The position numbers and the translations under genes are program-made. A stretch of DNA of 64,000 bases from Actinomyces oris (lineage in GTDB: Bacteria > Actinomycetota > Actinomycetes > Actinomycetales > Actinomycetaceae), in NCBI RefSeq assembly GCF_001937665.1, contig NZ_MSKL01000025.1, positions 1 through 64,000 on the forward strand. Direction: 5' to 3'. This document shows, piece after piece, positions 1 through 8,454 of this stretch; position 1 is the stretch's first letter, and each line of letters opens with the position of its first letter. The notes beneath the pieces are model-generated. The model had not been told where the DNA came from, ran no database searches, and saw only the letters and a program-made list of their open reading frames with translations.

Positions 1-261
1 CTTGGGAGCGCCCTTGGAGGGCTTGGGGGCCTGAGAGGCGGTCTTGGCCGACTTGTCGGCCGCAGTGTCCGCCGGCGCTTCCTGCACCTGGGCGGCGAAG
101 TGCTCGCGAACCCGACGAGCGACGGGTGGCTCAACGGCGGAGGAGGCCGCCTTGACGAACTCTCCCTGGTCCTTGAGCCAGGCCAGGATCACCTTCGAGG
201 TGACCTTCTTGCCAGTGGGGTCGAGCTCTTTAGCAAGCTCATGAACGCGTGGTTTAGCCAC
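1..261 (-). CDS. infB: Translation initiation factor IF-2, N-terminal part (cut by window edge)
   Basis: Only the first 87 codons are in the window; the gene continues past the left edge. IF-2 is the GTPase that places initiator fMet-tRNA on the 30S subunit and promotes subunit joining. The visible part starts [15 protein letters not shown] and continues into a helical IF2_N-type module followed by an Ala/Lys/Pro-rich linker, typical of actinobacterial IF-2. The GTPase domain lies outside the window. The GTG start is chosen because AGGAGA lies about 4 bases upstream and the product begins with the canonical IF-2 N-terminus. It is the last visible gene of the rimP-nusA-ylxR-infB operon, a conserved bacterial arrangement. 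Confidence 0.95.
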   Translation of the reverse strand, partial: MAKPRVHELAKELDPTGKKVTSKVILAWLKDQGEFVKAASSAVEPPVARRVREHFAAQVQEAPADTAADKSAKTASQAPKPSKGAPK

Positions 262-352
262 ATTTCTCCTGTCCGGTTTCCCACCCCGGACAGGGGTGGG
301 TGCTTCTAGAGGCAGCTCATCGCTGGGTACTCATCGGGTGCCCATCGGCTTC

Positions 353-685
353 CTACCCGCCTTCGCTATCGGTGGTCCGCTCACCCGGTCGGGCAGCGGG
401 GGTCTCGCCGTCATTGACCACTCCCCGCTCCAGGAACCCGCGCACCCGGGCCACATCCAGTGGTCCGCCGGTGCGCAGGGCACGTGGAGCGGCGCGTCGT
501 CGCTCAGCGAGGTCGAGGCACGCCGGATCCGGGTGGATCCAGGCGCCGCGCCCGGGTCTGACGGCCCGGGCATCGACGTCGAGCTCACCGCCCGACGTCA
601 GCACGAGACGCAGCAGCTGCGTCCGCGGGGCCCTTTGTCGACAGCCGATACAGGTGCGCTCGGGCACGTGGGGGATGGTGACCAC
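353..685 (-). CDS. ylxR: YlxR/RnpM family RNA-binding protein
   Basis: A 110-residue basic protein of the DUF448/YlxR family. The family signature is visible at residues 9-19 as PERTCIGCRQR, followed by a conserved RLV segment and a GRGAWIHPDPAC motif. Family members bind RNA; one Firmicutes member is reported to modulate RNase P, but the role in actinobacteria is not settled. It sits between nusA and infB, the usual family position, about 118 bases after nusA and 91 bases before infB. The C-terminal 20 or so residues are acidic, Pro-rich and probably disordered. The assignment rests on both motif and context. Confidence 0.9.
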   Translation of the reverse strand: MVTIPHVPERTCIGCRQRAPRTQLLRLVLTSGGELDVDARAVRPGRGAWIHPDPACLDLAERRRAAPRALRTGGPLDVARVRGFLERGVVNDGETPAARPGERTTDSEGG

Positions 686-803
686 CGTCCGTCGGTGTCC
701 TTCCGCTGGTCTGCAGCCGCTGACGCGGGCACCACGGCCGAGGAATCCCGGCGCAGGACCCGCAAAGGTCCGCCGGAAAGTCTACATCGCCCCGCGGGGC
801 GGT

Positions 804-1844
804 TCAGTCGCTCAGCTCTGAGGGACCTGTCACGTCGTCGGACTGGGAGCCCTGACCGGGGGTGATCTCACCGGACTCGGCATCGGCGTGGATGTCGATC
901 TTCCAGCCGGTCAGACGGGCAGCCAGACGGGCGTTCTGCCCCTCCTTGCCGATGGCCAGGGAGAGCTGGAAGTCGGGGACGATGGCGCGGGCGGTGCGCT
1001 CCTCGGAGTCGATGACGCCCACGGCGGCCACGCGGGCCGGGGACAGGGCGTTGGCGATGAAGCGGGCCGGGTCCTCCGAATAGTCCACGATGTCGATCTT
1101 CTCTCCACCGAGCTCGGTCATGACCGCGCGCACCCGCTGCCCCATGGGGCCGATGCAGGCACCCTTGGCGTTGACGCCGCGAACCTTGGAGCGCACAGCC
1201 ATCTTGGTGCGGTGGCCGGCCTCCCGGGCGACGGAGACGATCTCGACGTCCCCCGAGGAGATCTCAGGAACCTCGCGCTCGAAGAGCTTGCGAACCAGCC
1301 CCGGGTGAGTGCGCGACAGGATGATCTGAGCCCCGCGGGTGCCGCGTGAGACGTCGGTGACGTAGGCGCGCACGCGGTCGCCGTGGCGGTAGCGCTCGCC
1401 GGGGACCTGCTCATGGGGAGGCATGATGCCCTCGTGCTCCTCGTCCAGGCGCACGTACACGATGCGGGGGTCGCGTCCCTGCTCCACGGTGCCGGAGATC
1501 AGCTCACCGGTCTTGTCCTTGAAGGCGCCCAGGACCTCGAAGTCGCGACGGTCCTGGATGCGCTGGACGATGACGCTGCGGGCCGTGGCCTGGGCGATGC
1601 GACCGAAGTCGTCGGGGGTGTCGTCGAAGTACTCCCCCGTGGGCTGATCGTCCTCGTCGACCTCCGGGGCCAGAACGCTCATGTGCCCAGTGCGGCGGTC
1701 GATCTCGACGTGGGCCCCCCGAATCGCTCCGGGGACCTTGGAATAGGCCCCCAGGATGGCGTCCTCGATAGCGGGCAGCAGGTTGTCCAGGTCAATGCCG
1801 AGCTCGTCGGCAGCGCCTCGCAGCTCCGGCATATTGATGTCCAT
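804..1844 (-). CDS. nusA: Transcription termination/antitermination protein NusA
   Basis: A 346-residue NusA, the RNA polymerase-associated factor that modulates pausing, termination and antitermination. The order of domains is an N-terminal polymerase-binding domain (about 1-120), an S1 domain (about 125-195, with ISGTVEQGRDPRIVYVRL) and two KH domains (about 200-330), including the GACIGPMGQRVRAV and LAIGKEGQNARLAARL loops. The acidic C-terminal repeats of the E. coli protein are absent, as is normal in actinobacteria. An in-frame start 14 codons upstream exists, but the ATG at 1844 is preferred: AGAGGA and AAGGA lie upstream and the protein then begins MDINMPELR. It is cotranscribed with rimP, ylxR and infB. 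Confidence 0.96.
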   Translation of the reverse strand: MDINMPELRGAADELGIDLDNLLPAIEDAILGAYSKVPGAIRGAHVEIDRRTGHMSVLAPEVDEDDQPTGEYFDDTPDDFGRIAQATARSVIVQRIQDRRDFEVLGAFKDKTGELISGTVEQGRDPRIVYVRLDEEHEGIMPPHEQVPGERYRHGDRVRAYVTDVSRGTRGAQIILSRTHPGLVRKLFEREVPEISSGDVEIVSVAREAGHRTKMAVRSKVRGVNAKGACIGPMGQRVRAVMTELGGEKIDIVDYSEDPARFIANALSPARVAAVGVIDSEERTARAIVPDFQLSLAIGKEGQNARLAARLTGWKIDIHADAESGEITPGQGSQSDDVTGPSELSD

Positions 1845-2039
1845 GGGTCCTTGGGTCCTCTCTGGTCCGCTGAAGCGGGTGTGCACTGGGTTCCCGTTGA
1901 CGGTAGTCCGTGACGGGCCGGATGGTCCATCACGTCTTTCCCGGGCAGGTCCGTCAACCTATCAGTTATCAGGACATACATTATTCCCGGTCGCTATCCG
2001 CGGGGAGCATCCTATGGATCTTCGGCCTGTTGCCCGGCT

Positions 2040-2558
2040 CTAGAACCCGGCCACCACCATCCGTGCCTCGGTGATGTCCCCCAGCGCGATGCGGTGCTGG
2101 ACGCCGTCGACCTCGATCCCGACCATGCCGCCGTTGTGCTCACTGGCGTCGGCGTCCTCATCGGCCGCGGTGACGAGGCCGGTGAGCTCGTCGTCGGCCG
2201 TGCGCACCCGGGCACTATGACCAACGGCACGCCGGAAGTGACGCAGAGTGGTCAGCTCTCGCTCGGCTCCGGGGGTGGAGACCTCGAGGGTGTACTGCCC
2301 CTTGACGGGGTCGGCCTCATCGAGGGCCTGGGAGACGGCCGCGGTCACGGGTCCCAGGGAGTCGAGATCGAGGTCTCCGGGACCGTCAGCCAGATCCACG
2401 AAGACGCGCACGACCGAGTACTTGCCCGCCCTGGTGGTCTCCACGCTCTCGAGATGAAGCCCGGCATCGTTGACGACGGGGACGAGCAGATCGGTGAGAC
2501 TGCGCGCCAGTACGTCAGCGCGCTTGCGCGGATCCTTACGCGGATCATGGGCTGCCAT
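2040..2558 (-). CDS. rimP: Ribosome maturation factor RimP
   Basis: A 172-residue RimP, needed for maturation of the 30S subunit. The N-terminal alpha/beta domain (about 15-95) carries the VVNDAGLHLESVETT and VFVDLADG segments, and the C-terminal Sm-like domain (about 95-172) begins LEVSTPGAERELT, a strongly conserved RimP motif. A longer open frame runs to 3146, but the ATG at 2558 has GGAGGAA about 8 bases upstream and gives the family length. It is the first gene of the nusA-infB operon and is divergent from the lipoprotein gene at 2673. The 114-base gap between them must hold both promoters. A 195-base gap follows before nusA. Confidence 0.95.
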   Translation of the reverse strand: MAAHDPRKDPRKRADVLARSLTDLLVPVVNDAGLHLESVETTRAGKYSVVRVFVDLADGPGDLDLDSLGPVTAAVSQALDEADPVKGQYTLEVSTPGAERELTTLRHFRRAVGHSARVRTADDELTGLVTAADEDADASEHNGGMVGIEVDGVQHRIALGDITEARMVVAGF

Positions 2559-2672
2559 GGTCGTTCTTCCTCCCATACTGGCCCGAGCAGAGGATCGGGC
2601 GGACGTGGTCGACATGATCGAGGTGGTCGAGGTCGGGATCATGCTACCTGCCGTCTGTGGGAGGATTCCCCG

Positions 2673-3722
2673 GTGAACACTCGCCGCAATCCCCTCCCCG
2701 CCCAGTCGAACGGCATTCCGTCGCCCTACGGTGACCGAGTCGGTGGCAGGCTCCGAGCCGGTGCCGACACGGGTGCGGCGGGCCACGGCCTGACGCGCCG
2801 CACCGCAGTGCTTGCGGTGGGGACGGCTCTGACCGCGGCGTTGGGCGGTTGCGGACTGCGCCTGGGGAAGGGTTCCCCGGCGTCCCTGCCCTCGGCCTCG
2901 GCGGCGGAGACCACCCGTGACGGTCTGGCCAGGCAGGCCGCGCTCATCTCCTCCACCGCCGGCGTGGTCGCACAGTCCGGCAGCGCGGATTCCACGACCA
3001 CGACCCTGGCCGAGGGGGTGAAGCAGACGGCTGACGCCCAGCTCGAGACCCTGGGTGGGGTATGGCAGCCGTGGCCCTCGCAGGTGCCGTCCTCCTACCC
3101 CACGGTTGCTCCGGTGCCGTCGGCCTCGGCGGGAGCCTCCGCGCAAGACCTGGCCACGGCCCTGGCCGATGGATCGACGCTGGCCCGCAGGGCGGCGATC
3201 GCCGCCGCCTCGGAGCAGGACGCTCGGCTCTTCACCTCACTGACAGTGGCCTGGAGTCTCCAGCACGACCTCTTCAAGCCGCCGAGCTCGGCGGACACGC
3301 CACGGGCGGAGGTGGCGCAGGGCAGCAAGATCAGTTCCGGCCTGTTGACCTCCTACGACGCCGCCCGCTACGCCATGGAGGAGCTCGCGGCGCGCAGCGA
3401 CGACCCCCAGCGCACTCGGGCGATCGCCGACGCCAAGGCCGCCACATCCGTCGTCAATGCCGCGGTGGCCGCGGGCACTGAGGACAAGCGGCTGAGCGCC
3501 TACGCCGCCCCGAGCGAGTCCACCGACCCCAATGTGAGCACCCAGGTGCTCTGGGCCCGGCAGGTGTGGTCCAACATCGTGTCGTCAGAGGTGCAGGAGG
3601 CCGGTTCCGCCAAGGCCTCCAGTCCGGCCCGTGAAGCGGCCGTCACCGGTGCGGTCGACGCCGCCCGGCGCGCCACCGCCTGGGGCGCGGACTTCTCCTC
3701 CCTGCCCGGCTACGCCGCCTGA
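2673..3722 (+). CDS. Putative lipoprotein, DUF4439/ferritin-like
   Basis: A 349-residue exported protein. After a 40-residue basic N-terminus there is a twin-arginine segment (LTRRTAVLAVGTALT) and a lipobox LGGC near residue 59, so it is probably a Tat-exported lipoprotein. The mature part is Ala-rich and helical. The segment around LLTSYDAARYAMEELAA resembles the DUF4439 ferritin-like family, whose genes are often found beside rimP in actinobacteria; that family call is by resemblance only. The GTG start has GGAGG 8 bases upstream; an upstream ATG at 2094 in the same frame would overlap rimP and is rejected. The function is unknown. It is followed after 1 base by the small membrane gene at 3724. 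Confidence 0.7.
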   Translation: MNTRRNPLPAQSNGIPSPYGDRVGGRLRAGADTGAAGHGLTRRTAVLAVGTALTAALGGCGLRLGKGSPASLPSASAAETTRDGLARQAALISSTAGVVAQSGSADSTTTTLAEGVKQTADAQLETLGGVWQPWPSQVPSSYPTVAPVPSASAGASAQDLATALADGSTLARRAAIAAASEQDARLFTSLTVAWSLQHDLFKPPSSADTPRAEVAQGSKISSGLLTSYDAARYAMEELAARSDDPQRTRAIADAKAATSVVNAAVAAGTEDKRLSAYAAPSESTDPNVSTQVLWARQVWSNIVSSEVQEAGSAKASSPAREAAVTGAVDAARRATAWGADFSSLPGYAA

Positions 3723-3723
3723 C

Positions 3724-3978
3724 GTGCGCCTCCTCGTAGCAGTTCTGGCCGTCGTCGCCGCCCTGGCGGCCGTGGACCAGCTCTTCTTGCGGATGGAGCG
3801 CCGTGGCTGGATCTACTGGCGGCGTCGCAGGCCCGACCCGCGCGGAGCTGTTCTGGGTCCCATCGACAAGGTCTTCAACCCGGCCCACGAGCACGTGGTT
3901 GAGCAGCAGGAGACAGAGGAGCGCCTGGCCGACATCCAGGCAGCCGCGGCCCCAAGACGCAACCGCGACGTCGAGTGA
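3724..3978 (+). CDS. Small single-pass membrane protein, unknown function
   Basis: An 84-residue protein with one N-terminal hydrophobic segment (LLVAVLAVVAALAAVDQLFL, residues 3-22) followed by an Arg-rich stretch (WRRRRPDPRG), which predicts a cytoplasmic C-terminal domain. The tail contains an acidic helix-like run (EQQETEERLADIQAAAA). The GTG start lies 1 base after the stop of the lipoprotein gene, so the two are almost certainly cotranscribed and translationally coupled. I do not recognise the family. The longer frame back to 3631 would overlap the preceding gene by 90 bases and is not favoured. Confidence 0.65.
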   Translation: MRLLVAVLAVVAALAAVDQLFLRMERRGWIYWRRRRPDPRGAVLGPIDKVFNPAHEHVVEQQETEERLADIQAAAAPRRNRDVE

Positions 3979-4371
3979 GCTCGAACGGCAGTACCAGCGC
4001 AACCCACTGCGATGGAGATCCCCGGAGGACTCGTCGCCTCGCATGTAGCAGCAACGCTCCACCAGCGGCACCGGATCGTTGGGGCCTCCGGCCCCGGGGT
4101 GAGGAAGCCCGCCCCCGCCTCTCGCCGACCCACTCCACGAGAGTGGGGATCTACTGCCCAGGGGTTGTACGTACTGCACAAAAGCCGGGCCTTCGTGGAG
4201 TACCCCCGACCCTCCCCCAGGTAGCACCCGACCCTCGTGCAGTATGCCGCCCCGAGTAAGGGGCTCGGGCCAGAGCCGGCGTTGAAGCGGCGCCGCCGGG
4301 ACCCAGTACAGGAGCCAGGAGGGGCAGCCGGGTCCGAGGTGTTCGCCTCGCGCCGATACCGGCGCCACCTG
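3979..4371. other. Convergent intergenic region with hairpins and a short repeat
   Basis: No credible gene lies in these 393 bases between two convergent genes. Two compact inverted repeats, 4081-4095 (6-base arms, TCC loop) and 4129-4147 (7-base arms, CACGA loop), could terminate transcription from either side, although neither is followed by a T run. A short repeated motif occupies 4185-4244. Open frames crossing the region are shadows with no recognisable protein character. Confidence 0.6.
4185..4244. repeat. Short intergenic repeat, 42-base period
   Basis: Two related 18-base units lie 42 bases apart, at 4185-4202 and 4227-4244, with a shared core close to CCGNCCTCGTGSAGTA. A matching inverted piece (GTACTGCAC at 4171-4179) lies just upstream, so the region can pair with itself. 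It may belong to a dispersed intergenic family. This cannot be judged from one window. Confidence 0.4.
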
Positions 4372-6207
4372 TCACAGGCTCCGGGCGGCCTCCAGGGCGT
4401 CGCGGACGGTGGCGCTGATCTCGGCTACGGCGGCGTCGGCGGGCACGGAGCGGCGCTCACCGGTGCGGCGGTCACGGATCTCCACGGTTCCCTCCTTGGC
4501 CAGGTCCCGGCCGACGACGACCGTGTAGGGCAGGCCGAGGAGCTCGGAATCGGCGAACTTCACGCCGGCGGAGACCTTGCGGCGGTCGTCGTAGAGGACC
4601 TCGACGCCGTCGGCGTCCAGGGACGAGGCGATCCGCTCGGCGACGTCGAAGACGGCCTGGTCCTTGCCGGTGGCCAGGACCTGCACGTGGTAGGGGGCGA
4701 TCTGGACGGGCCAGGTGAGTCCCTTGTCGTCGTGGTTGGCCTCGGCCAGGGCGGCCATGACGCGGCTGACGCCGATGCCGTAGGAGCCCATGGTGACCAC
4801 GCGGGCCTTGCCGTTCTCATCCAGGACGGTCAGCCCCAGGGCCTGGGAGTACTTGCGTCCCAGCTCGAAGATGTGGCCGATCTCGATGCCGCGGGCCAGG
4901 TGGAGGGGGCCGGAGCCGTCGGGGGCGGGGTCGCCCTCGCGGACCTCGGCGGCCTCGATAGTGCCGTCGGCGGTGAAGTCACGGCCCATGACCAGGTCGA
5001 GGACGTGCTTCTTGTCGGTGTTGGCACCGGTGACCCAGCTGGTCCCCTCCACGATCCGGGGGTCGACGAGGTAGCGCACGGAGCCGGTGAGGACCTCGGT
5101 TCCGTCGTCGAGCCTCTCCACGCGGCGCAGCGGGGAGTTCGGGCCGATGGCGGTGGGACCGATGTATCCGCGCACGAGCTCGGGGTGGGTCTCGAAGTCG
5201 GTGTCGCCGGCCATCTCGACCTCGGCGGGGGCGACGGCGGCCTCCAGACGCTTCATGTCGACGTCGCGGTCCCCGGGCACGCCGACGACCAGCAGCTCAC
5301 GCTCACCATCTGGGTGGATGAGGGTGACGACGACGTTCTTGAGCGTGTCGGCGGCCGTCCAGGCCCGCCCGTCCGACCGCGGGTAGGCCTCGTTGCACAG
5401 GTCGACCAGGGAGTCGATGGTCGGGGTGTCGGGGGTGTCGACGACGCGCGCCGGGCCGATGCCGGAGGCGTCCACGGGATCGGGGACCACGGTGGTGACG
5501 GCCTCGGCGTTGGCCGCGTAGCCGCTTGAGGAGCGCACAAAGGTGTCCTCGCCGATCTCGCAGGGGTACAGGAACTCCTCGGAGTGCGAGCCGCCCATGG
5601 CACCGGCCATGGCGTTGACGATGACGTAGTCCAGACCCAGGCGGGCGAAGATCCGCTCGTAGGTGTCACGGTGGGCCTGGTAGGCGGCGGCCAGCCCGGC
5701 GTCGTCGATGTCGAAGGAGTAGGAGTCCTTCATGACGAACTCGCGTCCGCGGATGATGCCGGCGCGGGGGCGGGCCTCGTCGCGGTACTTGGTCTGGATC
5801 TGGTAGACGATGGCCGGCAGGTCCTTGTACGAGGAGTAGAGGTCCTTGACCGCGAGGGTGAACATCTCCTCGTGGGTGGGAGCCAGCAGGTAGTCCCCGT
5901 CCTTGCGGTCGTGGAGCTTGAACAGGGTGGGGCCGTAGTCGTTCCAGCGTCCGGTGGCCTGGTAGGGCTCGGCCGGCAGGAGAGCCGGGAAGTGGACCTC
6001 CTGGCCGCCCATGGCATCCATCCCCTGGCGCACGATGTCCTCGATCTTGCGCAGCGTTCGCAGGCCCAGCGGCAACCAGGTGTACACCCCGGGGGCGGCC
6101 CGGCGGATGTAGCAGGCGCGCACGAGCAGGCGGTGGCTGGCGACCTCGGCGTCAGCCGGGTCCTCGCGCAGGGTTCGGATGAAGGAGGTGGAGAGTCTGT
6201 GCAGCAC
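4372..6207 (-). CDS. proS: Prolyl-tRNA synthetase, bacterial type
   Basis: A 611-residue class II aminoacyl-tRNA synthetase that charges tRNA-Pro. Class II motif 1 lies around [18 protein letters not shown], motif 2 around [21 protein letters not shown] (about 140-160) and motif 3 near [14 protein letters not shown] (about 455). The long insertion between motifs 2 and 3 (about 220-400) is the INS editing domain that clears mischarged Ala, so this is the bacterial rather than the archaeal form. The C-terminus holds the anticodon-binding fold ([14 protein letters not shown] onward). The start is GTG, with GGAT-like pairing only weakly placed upstream, but the N-terminus is canonical. It stands alone, divergent from the mevalonate operon. 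Confidence 0.96.
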   Translation of the reverse strand: MLHRLSTSFIRTLREDPADAEVASHRLLVRACYIRRAAPGVYTWLPLGLRTLRKIEDIVRQGMDAMGGQEVHFPALLPAEPYQATGRWNDYGPTLFKLHDRKDGDYLLAPTHEEMFTLAVKDLYSSYKDLPAIVYQIQTKYRDEARPRAGIIRGREFVMKDSYSFDIDDAGLAAAYQAHRDTYERIFARLGLDYVIVNAMAGAMGGSHSEEFLYPCEIGEDTFVRSSSGYAANAEAVTTVVPDPVDASGIGPARVVDTPDTPTIDSLVDLCNEAYPRSDGRAWTAADTLKNVVVTLIHPDGERELLVVGVPGDRDVDMKRLEAAVAPAEVEMAGDTDFETHPELVRGYIGPTAIGPNSPLRRVERLDDGTEVLTGSVRYLVDPRIVEGTSWVTGANTDKKHVLDLVMGRDFTADGTIEAAEVREGDPAPDGSGPLHLARGIEIGHIFELGRKYSQALGLTVLDENGKARVVTMGSYGIGVSRVMAALAEANHDDKGLTWPVQIAPYHVQVLATGKDQAVFDVAERIASSLDADGVEVLYDDRRKVSAGVKFADSELLGLPYTVVVGRDLAKEGTVEIRDRRTGERRSVPADAAVAEISATVRDALEAARSL

Positions 6208-6384
6208 GGGGTGATCCTACGGGGTCTGACGCCACGGCCCCAACGGAGCCCGCCCGACCGTACGAGATCACGCGATTCGGGACCGGCTGACCAACGACGA
6301 CGCACAGGGCGAACCGGAGGCCTTGACGCTGGTCAGGGACGACTTGCGGCCCTCGAGAAGGGCCCGATACGCTCCATCCCATCG

Positions 6385-6402
6385 GAGGGTTCGTCGACCC
6401 TC
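6385..6402. promoter_or_regulatory. Perfect inverted repeat upstream of the mevalonate operon
   Basis: Arms GAGGGT and ACCCTC flank a TCGTCG spacer 62-79 bases before the mvk start, in the 256-base divergent region with proS. It could be an operator or a 5' leader hairpin. There is no further support. Confidence 0.3.
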
Positions 6403-6463
6403 TTATCCCTGAATTCGGCCCGCGTCACGTCCCCCTGCTCGCGGACCACAGGCAAGGAAGCAT

Positions 6464-7426
6464 ATGGACAGGCACTCCTCCATGCGCGAGGGACACGGCC
6501 AGACGTGGGCGAAGGCCATTCTTCTGGGTGAGCACTCCGTGGTCTACGGCCACCCCGCCGTCGCCGTACCACTGCAGGACCTGCGGATGCGAGCCACTGC
6601 GAGACCGACCTCGGGCCCCTCCACGCTGACCAGCCTGGGCTACTCGGGCCCCCTGACGCAGGCCGGCCCCCGGTTCGCCAGCGTGGCGCGAGCCTTCGAG
6701 GTGGCCCGGGAGTTCTCCGGGTGCCTGGACCAGGCCCTTGAGATCACCACCGTCAGCGACTTCCCCCATGAGCGCGGGCTCGGTTCGTCGGCCGCGGCGG
6801 CCGGTGCGATCATCCGTGCGGTTCTGGACGCCTGCGGACGCGAGGCCGCCGCGGACGAGCTGTTCGCCCTGACGCAGATGGCCGAGCAGATCGCTCACGG
6901 CAAGCCGTCGGGGCTCGACGCCGCCGCCACCTGCTCCCCGTGCCCCATCCGGTTCCAGGGAGGGCAGATGCGGCCCCTGAGCCAGCGCATTGAGAACGCC
7001 TCCCTCGTCATCGCCGACTCCGGGATCCACGGTTCCACCCGAGAGGCCGTTGGCGGCCTGCGCCGGCGCTACGAGAACGATCCGGACAACATCGGTCCGC
7101 GCATCAACCGCCTGGGGGCACTCACCCAGAACGCGATCATGGCCCTGGACCAGGCCGACGCCCAGGCGCTCGGAGCCACCATGGACGAGGCGCATACGGT
7201 CCTGGCCGAGCTCAGCCTGAGCCTGCCGGTCCTCGACGATCTCGCCGAGGCCGCCCGCGCCGCCGGGGCACTGGGCGCCAAACTCACCGGCGGGGGGCTC
7301 GGCGGCTGCGTCATCGCCCTGGTGACCGGCGAGCCGGCCGCGCGCCGGGTGCGCGCCGCTCTGGAACGGGCGGGGGCGCCGGCGACTTGGAACTACCGGA
7401 TGCGCATCAGCGAGGTGGACGAGTGA
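6464..7426 (+). CDS. mvk: Mevalonate kinase
   Basis: A 320-residue GHMP-family kinase that phosphorylates mevalonate to 5-phosphomevalonate. Visible motifs are KAILLGEHSVVYGHPAVAVP (motif 1, about residues 17-36), GLGSSAA at 105-111 in the ATP-binding loop after PHER, and the C-terminal KLTGGGLGGCVIAL (motif 3). AAGGAAG lies 4-5 bases before the ATG. It is the first gene of a four-gene operon whose members overlap: the next gene starts inside its stop codon. Neither HMG-CoA synthase nor HMG-CoA reductase is in the window, so the source of mevalonate is unseen. Confidence 0.95.
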   Translation: MDRHSSMREGHGQTWAKAILLGEHSVVYGHPAVAVPLQDLRMRATARPTSGPSTLTSLGYSGPLTQAGPRFASVARAFEVAREFSGCLDQALEITTVSDFPHERGLGSSAAAAGAIIRAVLDACGREAAADELFALTQMAEQIAHGKPSGLDAAATCSPCPIRFQGGQMRPLSQRIENASLVIADSGIHGSTREAVGGLRRRYENDPDNIGPRINRLGALTQNAIMALDQADAQALGATMDEAHTVLAELSLSLPVLDDLAEAARAAGALGAKLTGGGLGGCVIALVTGEPAARRVRAALERAGAPATWNYRMRISEVDE

Positions 7427-8454
7427 CCGCCGTACCCCCCGGAGCCGCTGCCGGCTCCTCCCCGTCCGCCATCGCGACCGCGACGGCCAGCGCGAACACC
7501 AACATCGCGCTCATCAAGTACTGGGGCAAGGTCGATGAGGCACAGGCGATCCCCGCCACCTCGAGCCTGTCCCTCACCCTCGGCGGCACCCGGACGACGA
7601 CGACGGTCTCCTTCGACGGCGGGGACGGCGCCGCAGACTCGGTGACGATCAACGGGGCCTCCCCCAGCGCCGTGGAGCTGGGGCGAGTGACCCGGTTCCT
7701 CGACCTGGTGCGCGCCCGCTCAGGCGTCACCGCCCCGGCAACCGTCACCTCCCGGGCCTCGGTCCCGCTGGCGGCCGGCCTGGCGAGCTCGGCGGCGGGC
7801 TTCGCGGCGCTTGCGGCGGCGGCCTCCCGGGCCGCCGGCATGGATCTCGACGGCCGGGAGCTCTCCAGACTGGCCCGACGCGGCTCGGGCTCGGCGACCC
7901 GCTCCGTCTTCGGTGGGCTGGTCCTGTGGAACGCGGGCCACGACGACGCCTCCTCCTACGCCGAGCCGGTCGCCTGCGAGATGGACCTGGCAATGGTCGT
8001 CGTCGTGCTCTCGCAGCGTTACAAGCCCATCAGCTCGACCCGGGCCATGCGGGCCACCATGTCGTCCTCCCCTCTCTTCCCCGCCTGGGTCGAGGCCAGC
8101 GGGAGGGACCTTCAGGTGGCGCTGGAAGCGGTCCGGGCGGGCGACCTGGCACGGCTCGGGGAGATCGTCGAGGGCAACGCCCTGGGCATGCACGCCACGA
8201 TGATCGCGGCCCGCCCGGGCATCATCTACTGGCTGCCGCAGACCATAGCGGCACTGCAAGCGATCCGCGCCATGCGCGAGGAGGGGCTGCCCGTCTGGGC
8301 AACGATCGATGCCGGACCCAACGTCAAGGTCCTCACCGAGGGCGCCCGCGCCGAGGAGGTCGCCGCCGCGCTGCGGGACCGTCTGAGCGGCACCACCGTC
8401 TCGGTGAGGCGTCCCGGCGGCGGGGTGCGTATCGAGGAGGGCCCATGCCCCTGA
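7423..8454 (+). CDS. mvaD: Diphosphomevalonate decarboxylase
   Basis: A 343-residue GHMP-fold enzyme that decarboxylates mevalonate diphosphate to isopentenyl diphosphate with use of ATP. The family signature NIALIKYWGK is at residues 27-36, followed by the serine-rich loop LASSAAGFAALAAAASRAAG and SGSATRSVFGG, which carries conserved phosphate-binding Ser/Arg residues. The GTG start is chosen because it overlaps the mvk stop as GTGA, indicating translational coupling. An in-frame ATG 12 codons upstream lies within mvk. The 3' end overlaps the next gene by 10 bases. Confidence 0.95.
   Translation: MTAVPPGAAAGSSPSAIATATASANTNIALIKYWGKVDEAQAIPATSSLSLTLGGTRTTTTVSFDGGDGAADSVTINGASPSAVELGRVTRFLDLVRARSGVTAPATVTSRASVPLAAGLASSAAGFAALAAAASRAAGMDLDGRELSRLARRGSGSATRSVFGGLVLWNAGHDDASSYAEPVACEMDLAMVVVVLSQRYKPISSTRAMRATMSSSPLFPAWVEASGRDLQVALEAVRAGDLARLGEIVEGNALGMHATMIAARPGIIYWLPQTIAALQAIRAMREEGLPVWATIDAGPNVKVLTEGARAEEVAAALRDRLSGTTVSVRRPGGGVRIEEGPCP

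Noticed and set aside
3643-4368. Minus-strand frame across the convergent gap
   Set aside because: Overlaps two genes and the repeat region, with unstructured composition; no protein family is recognised.
4237-5529. Long plus-strand frame across proS
   Set aside because: It is the GC-rich shadow of proS; low-complexity Gly/Asp/Val composition and no motif.
6385-6402. TTC-containing stem resembling a tRNA T-arm
   Set aside because: No acceptor, D or anticodon arms can be built around it; it is kept only as an inverted repeat.
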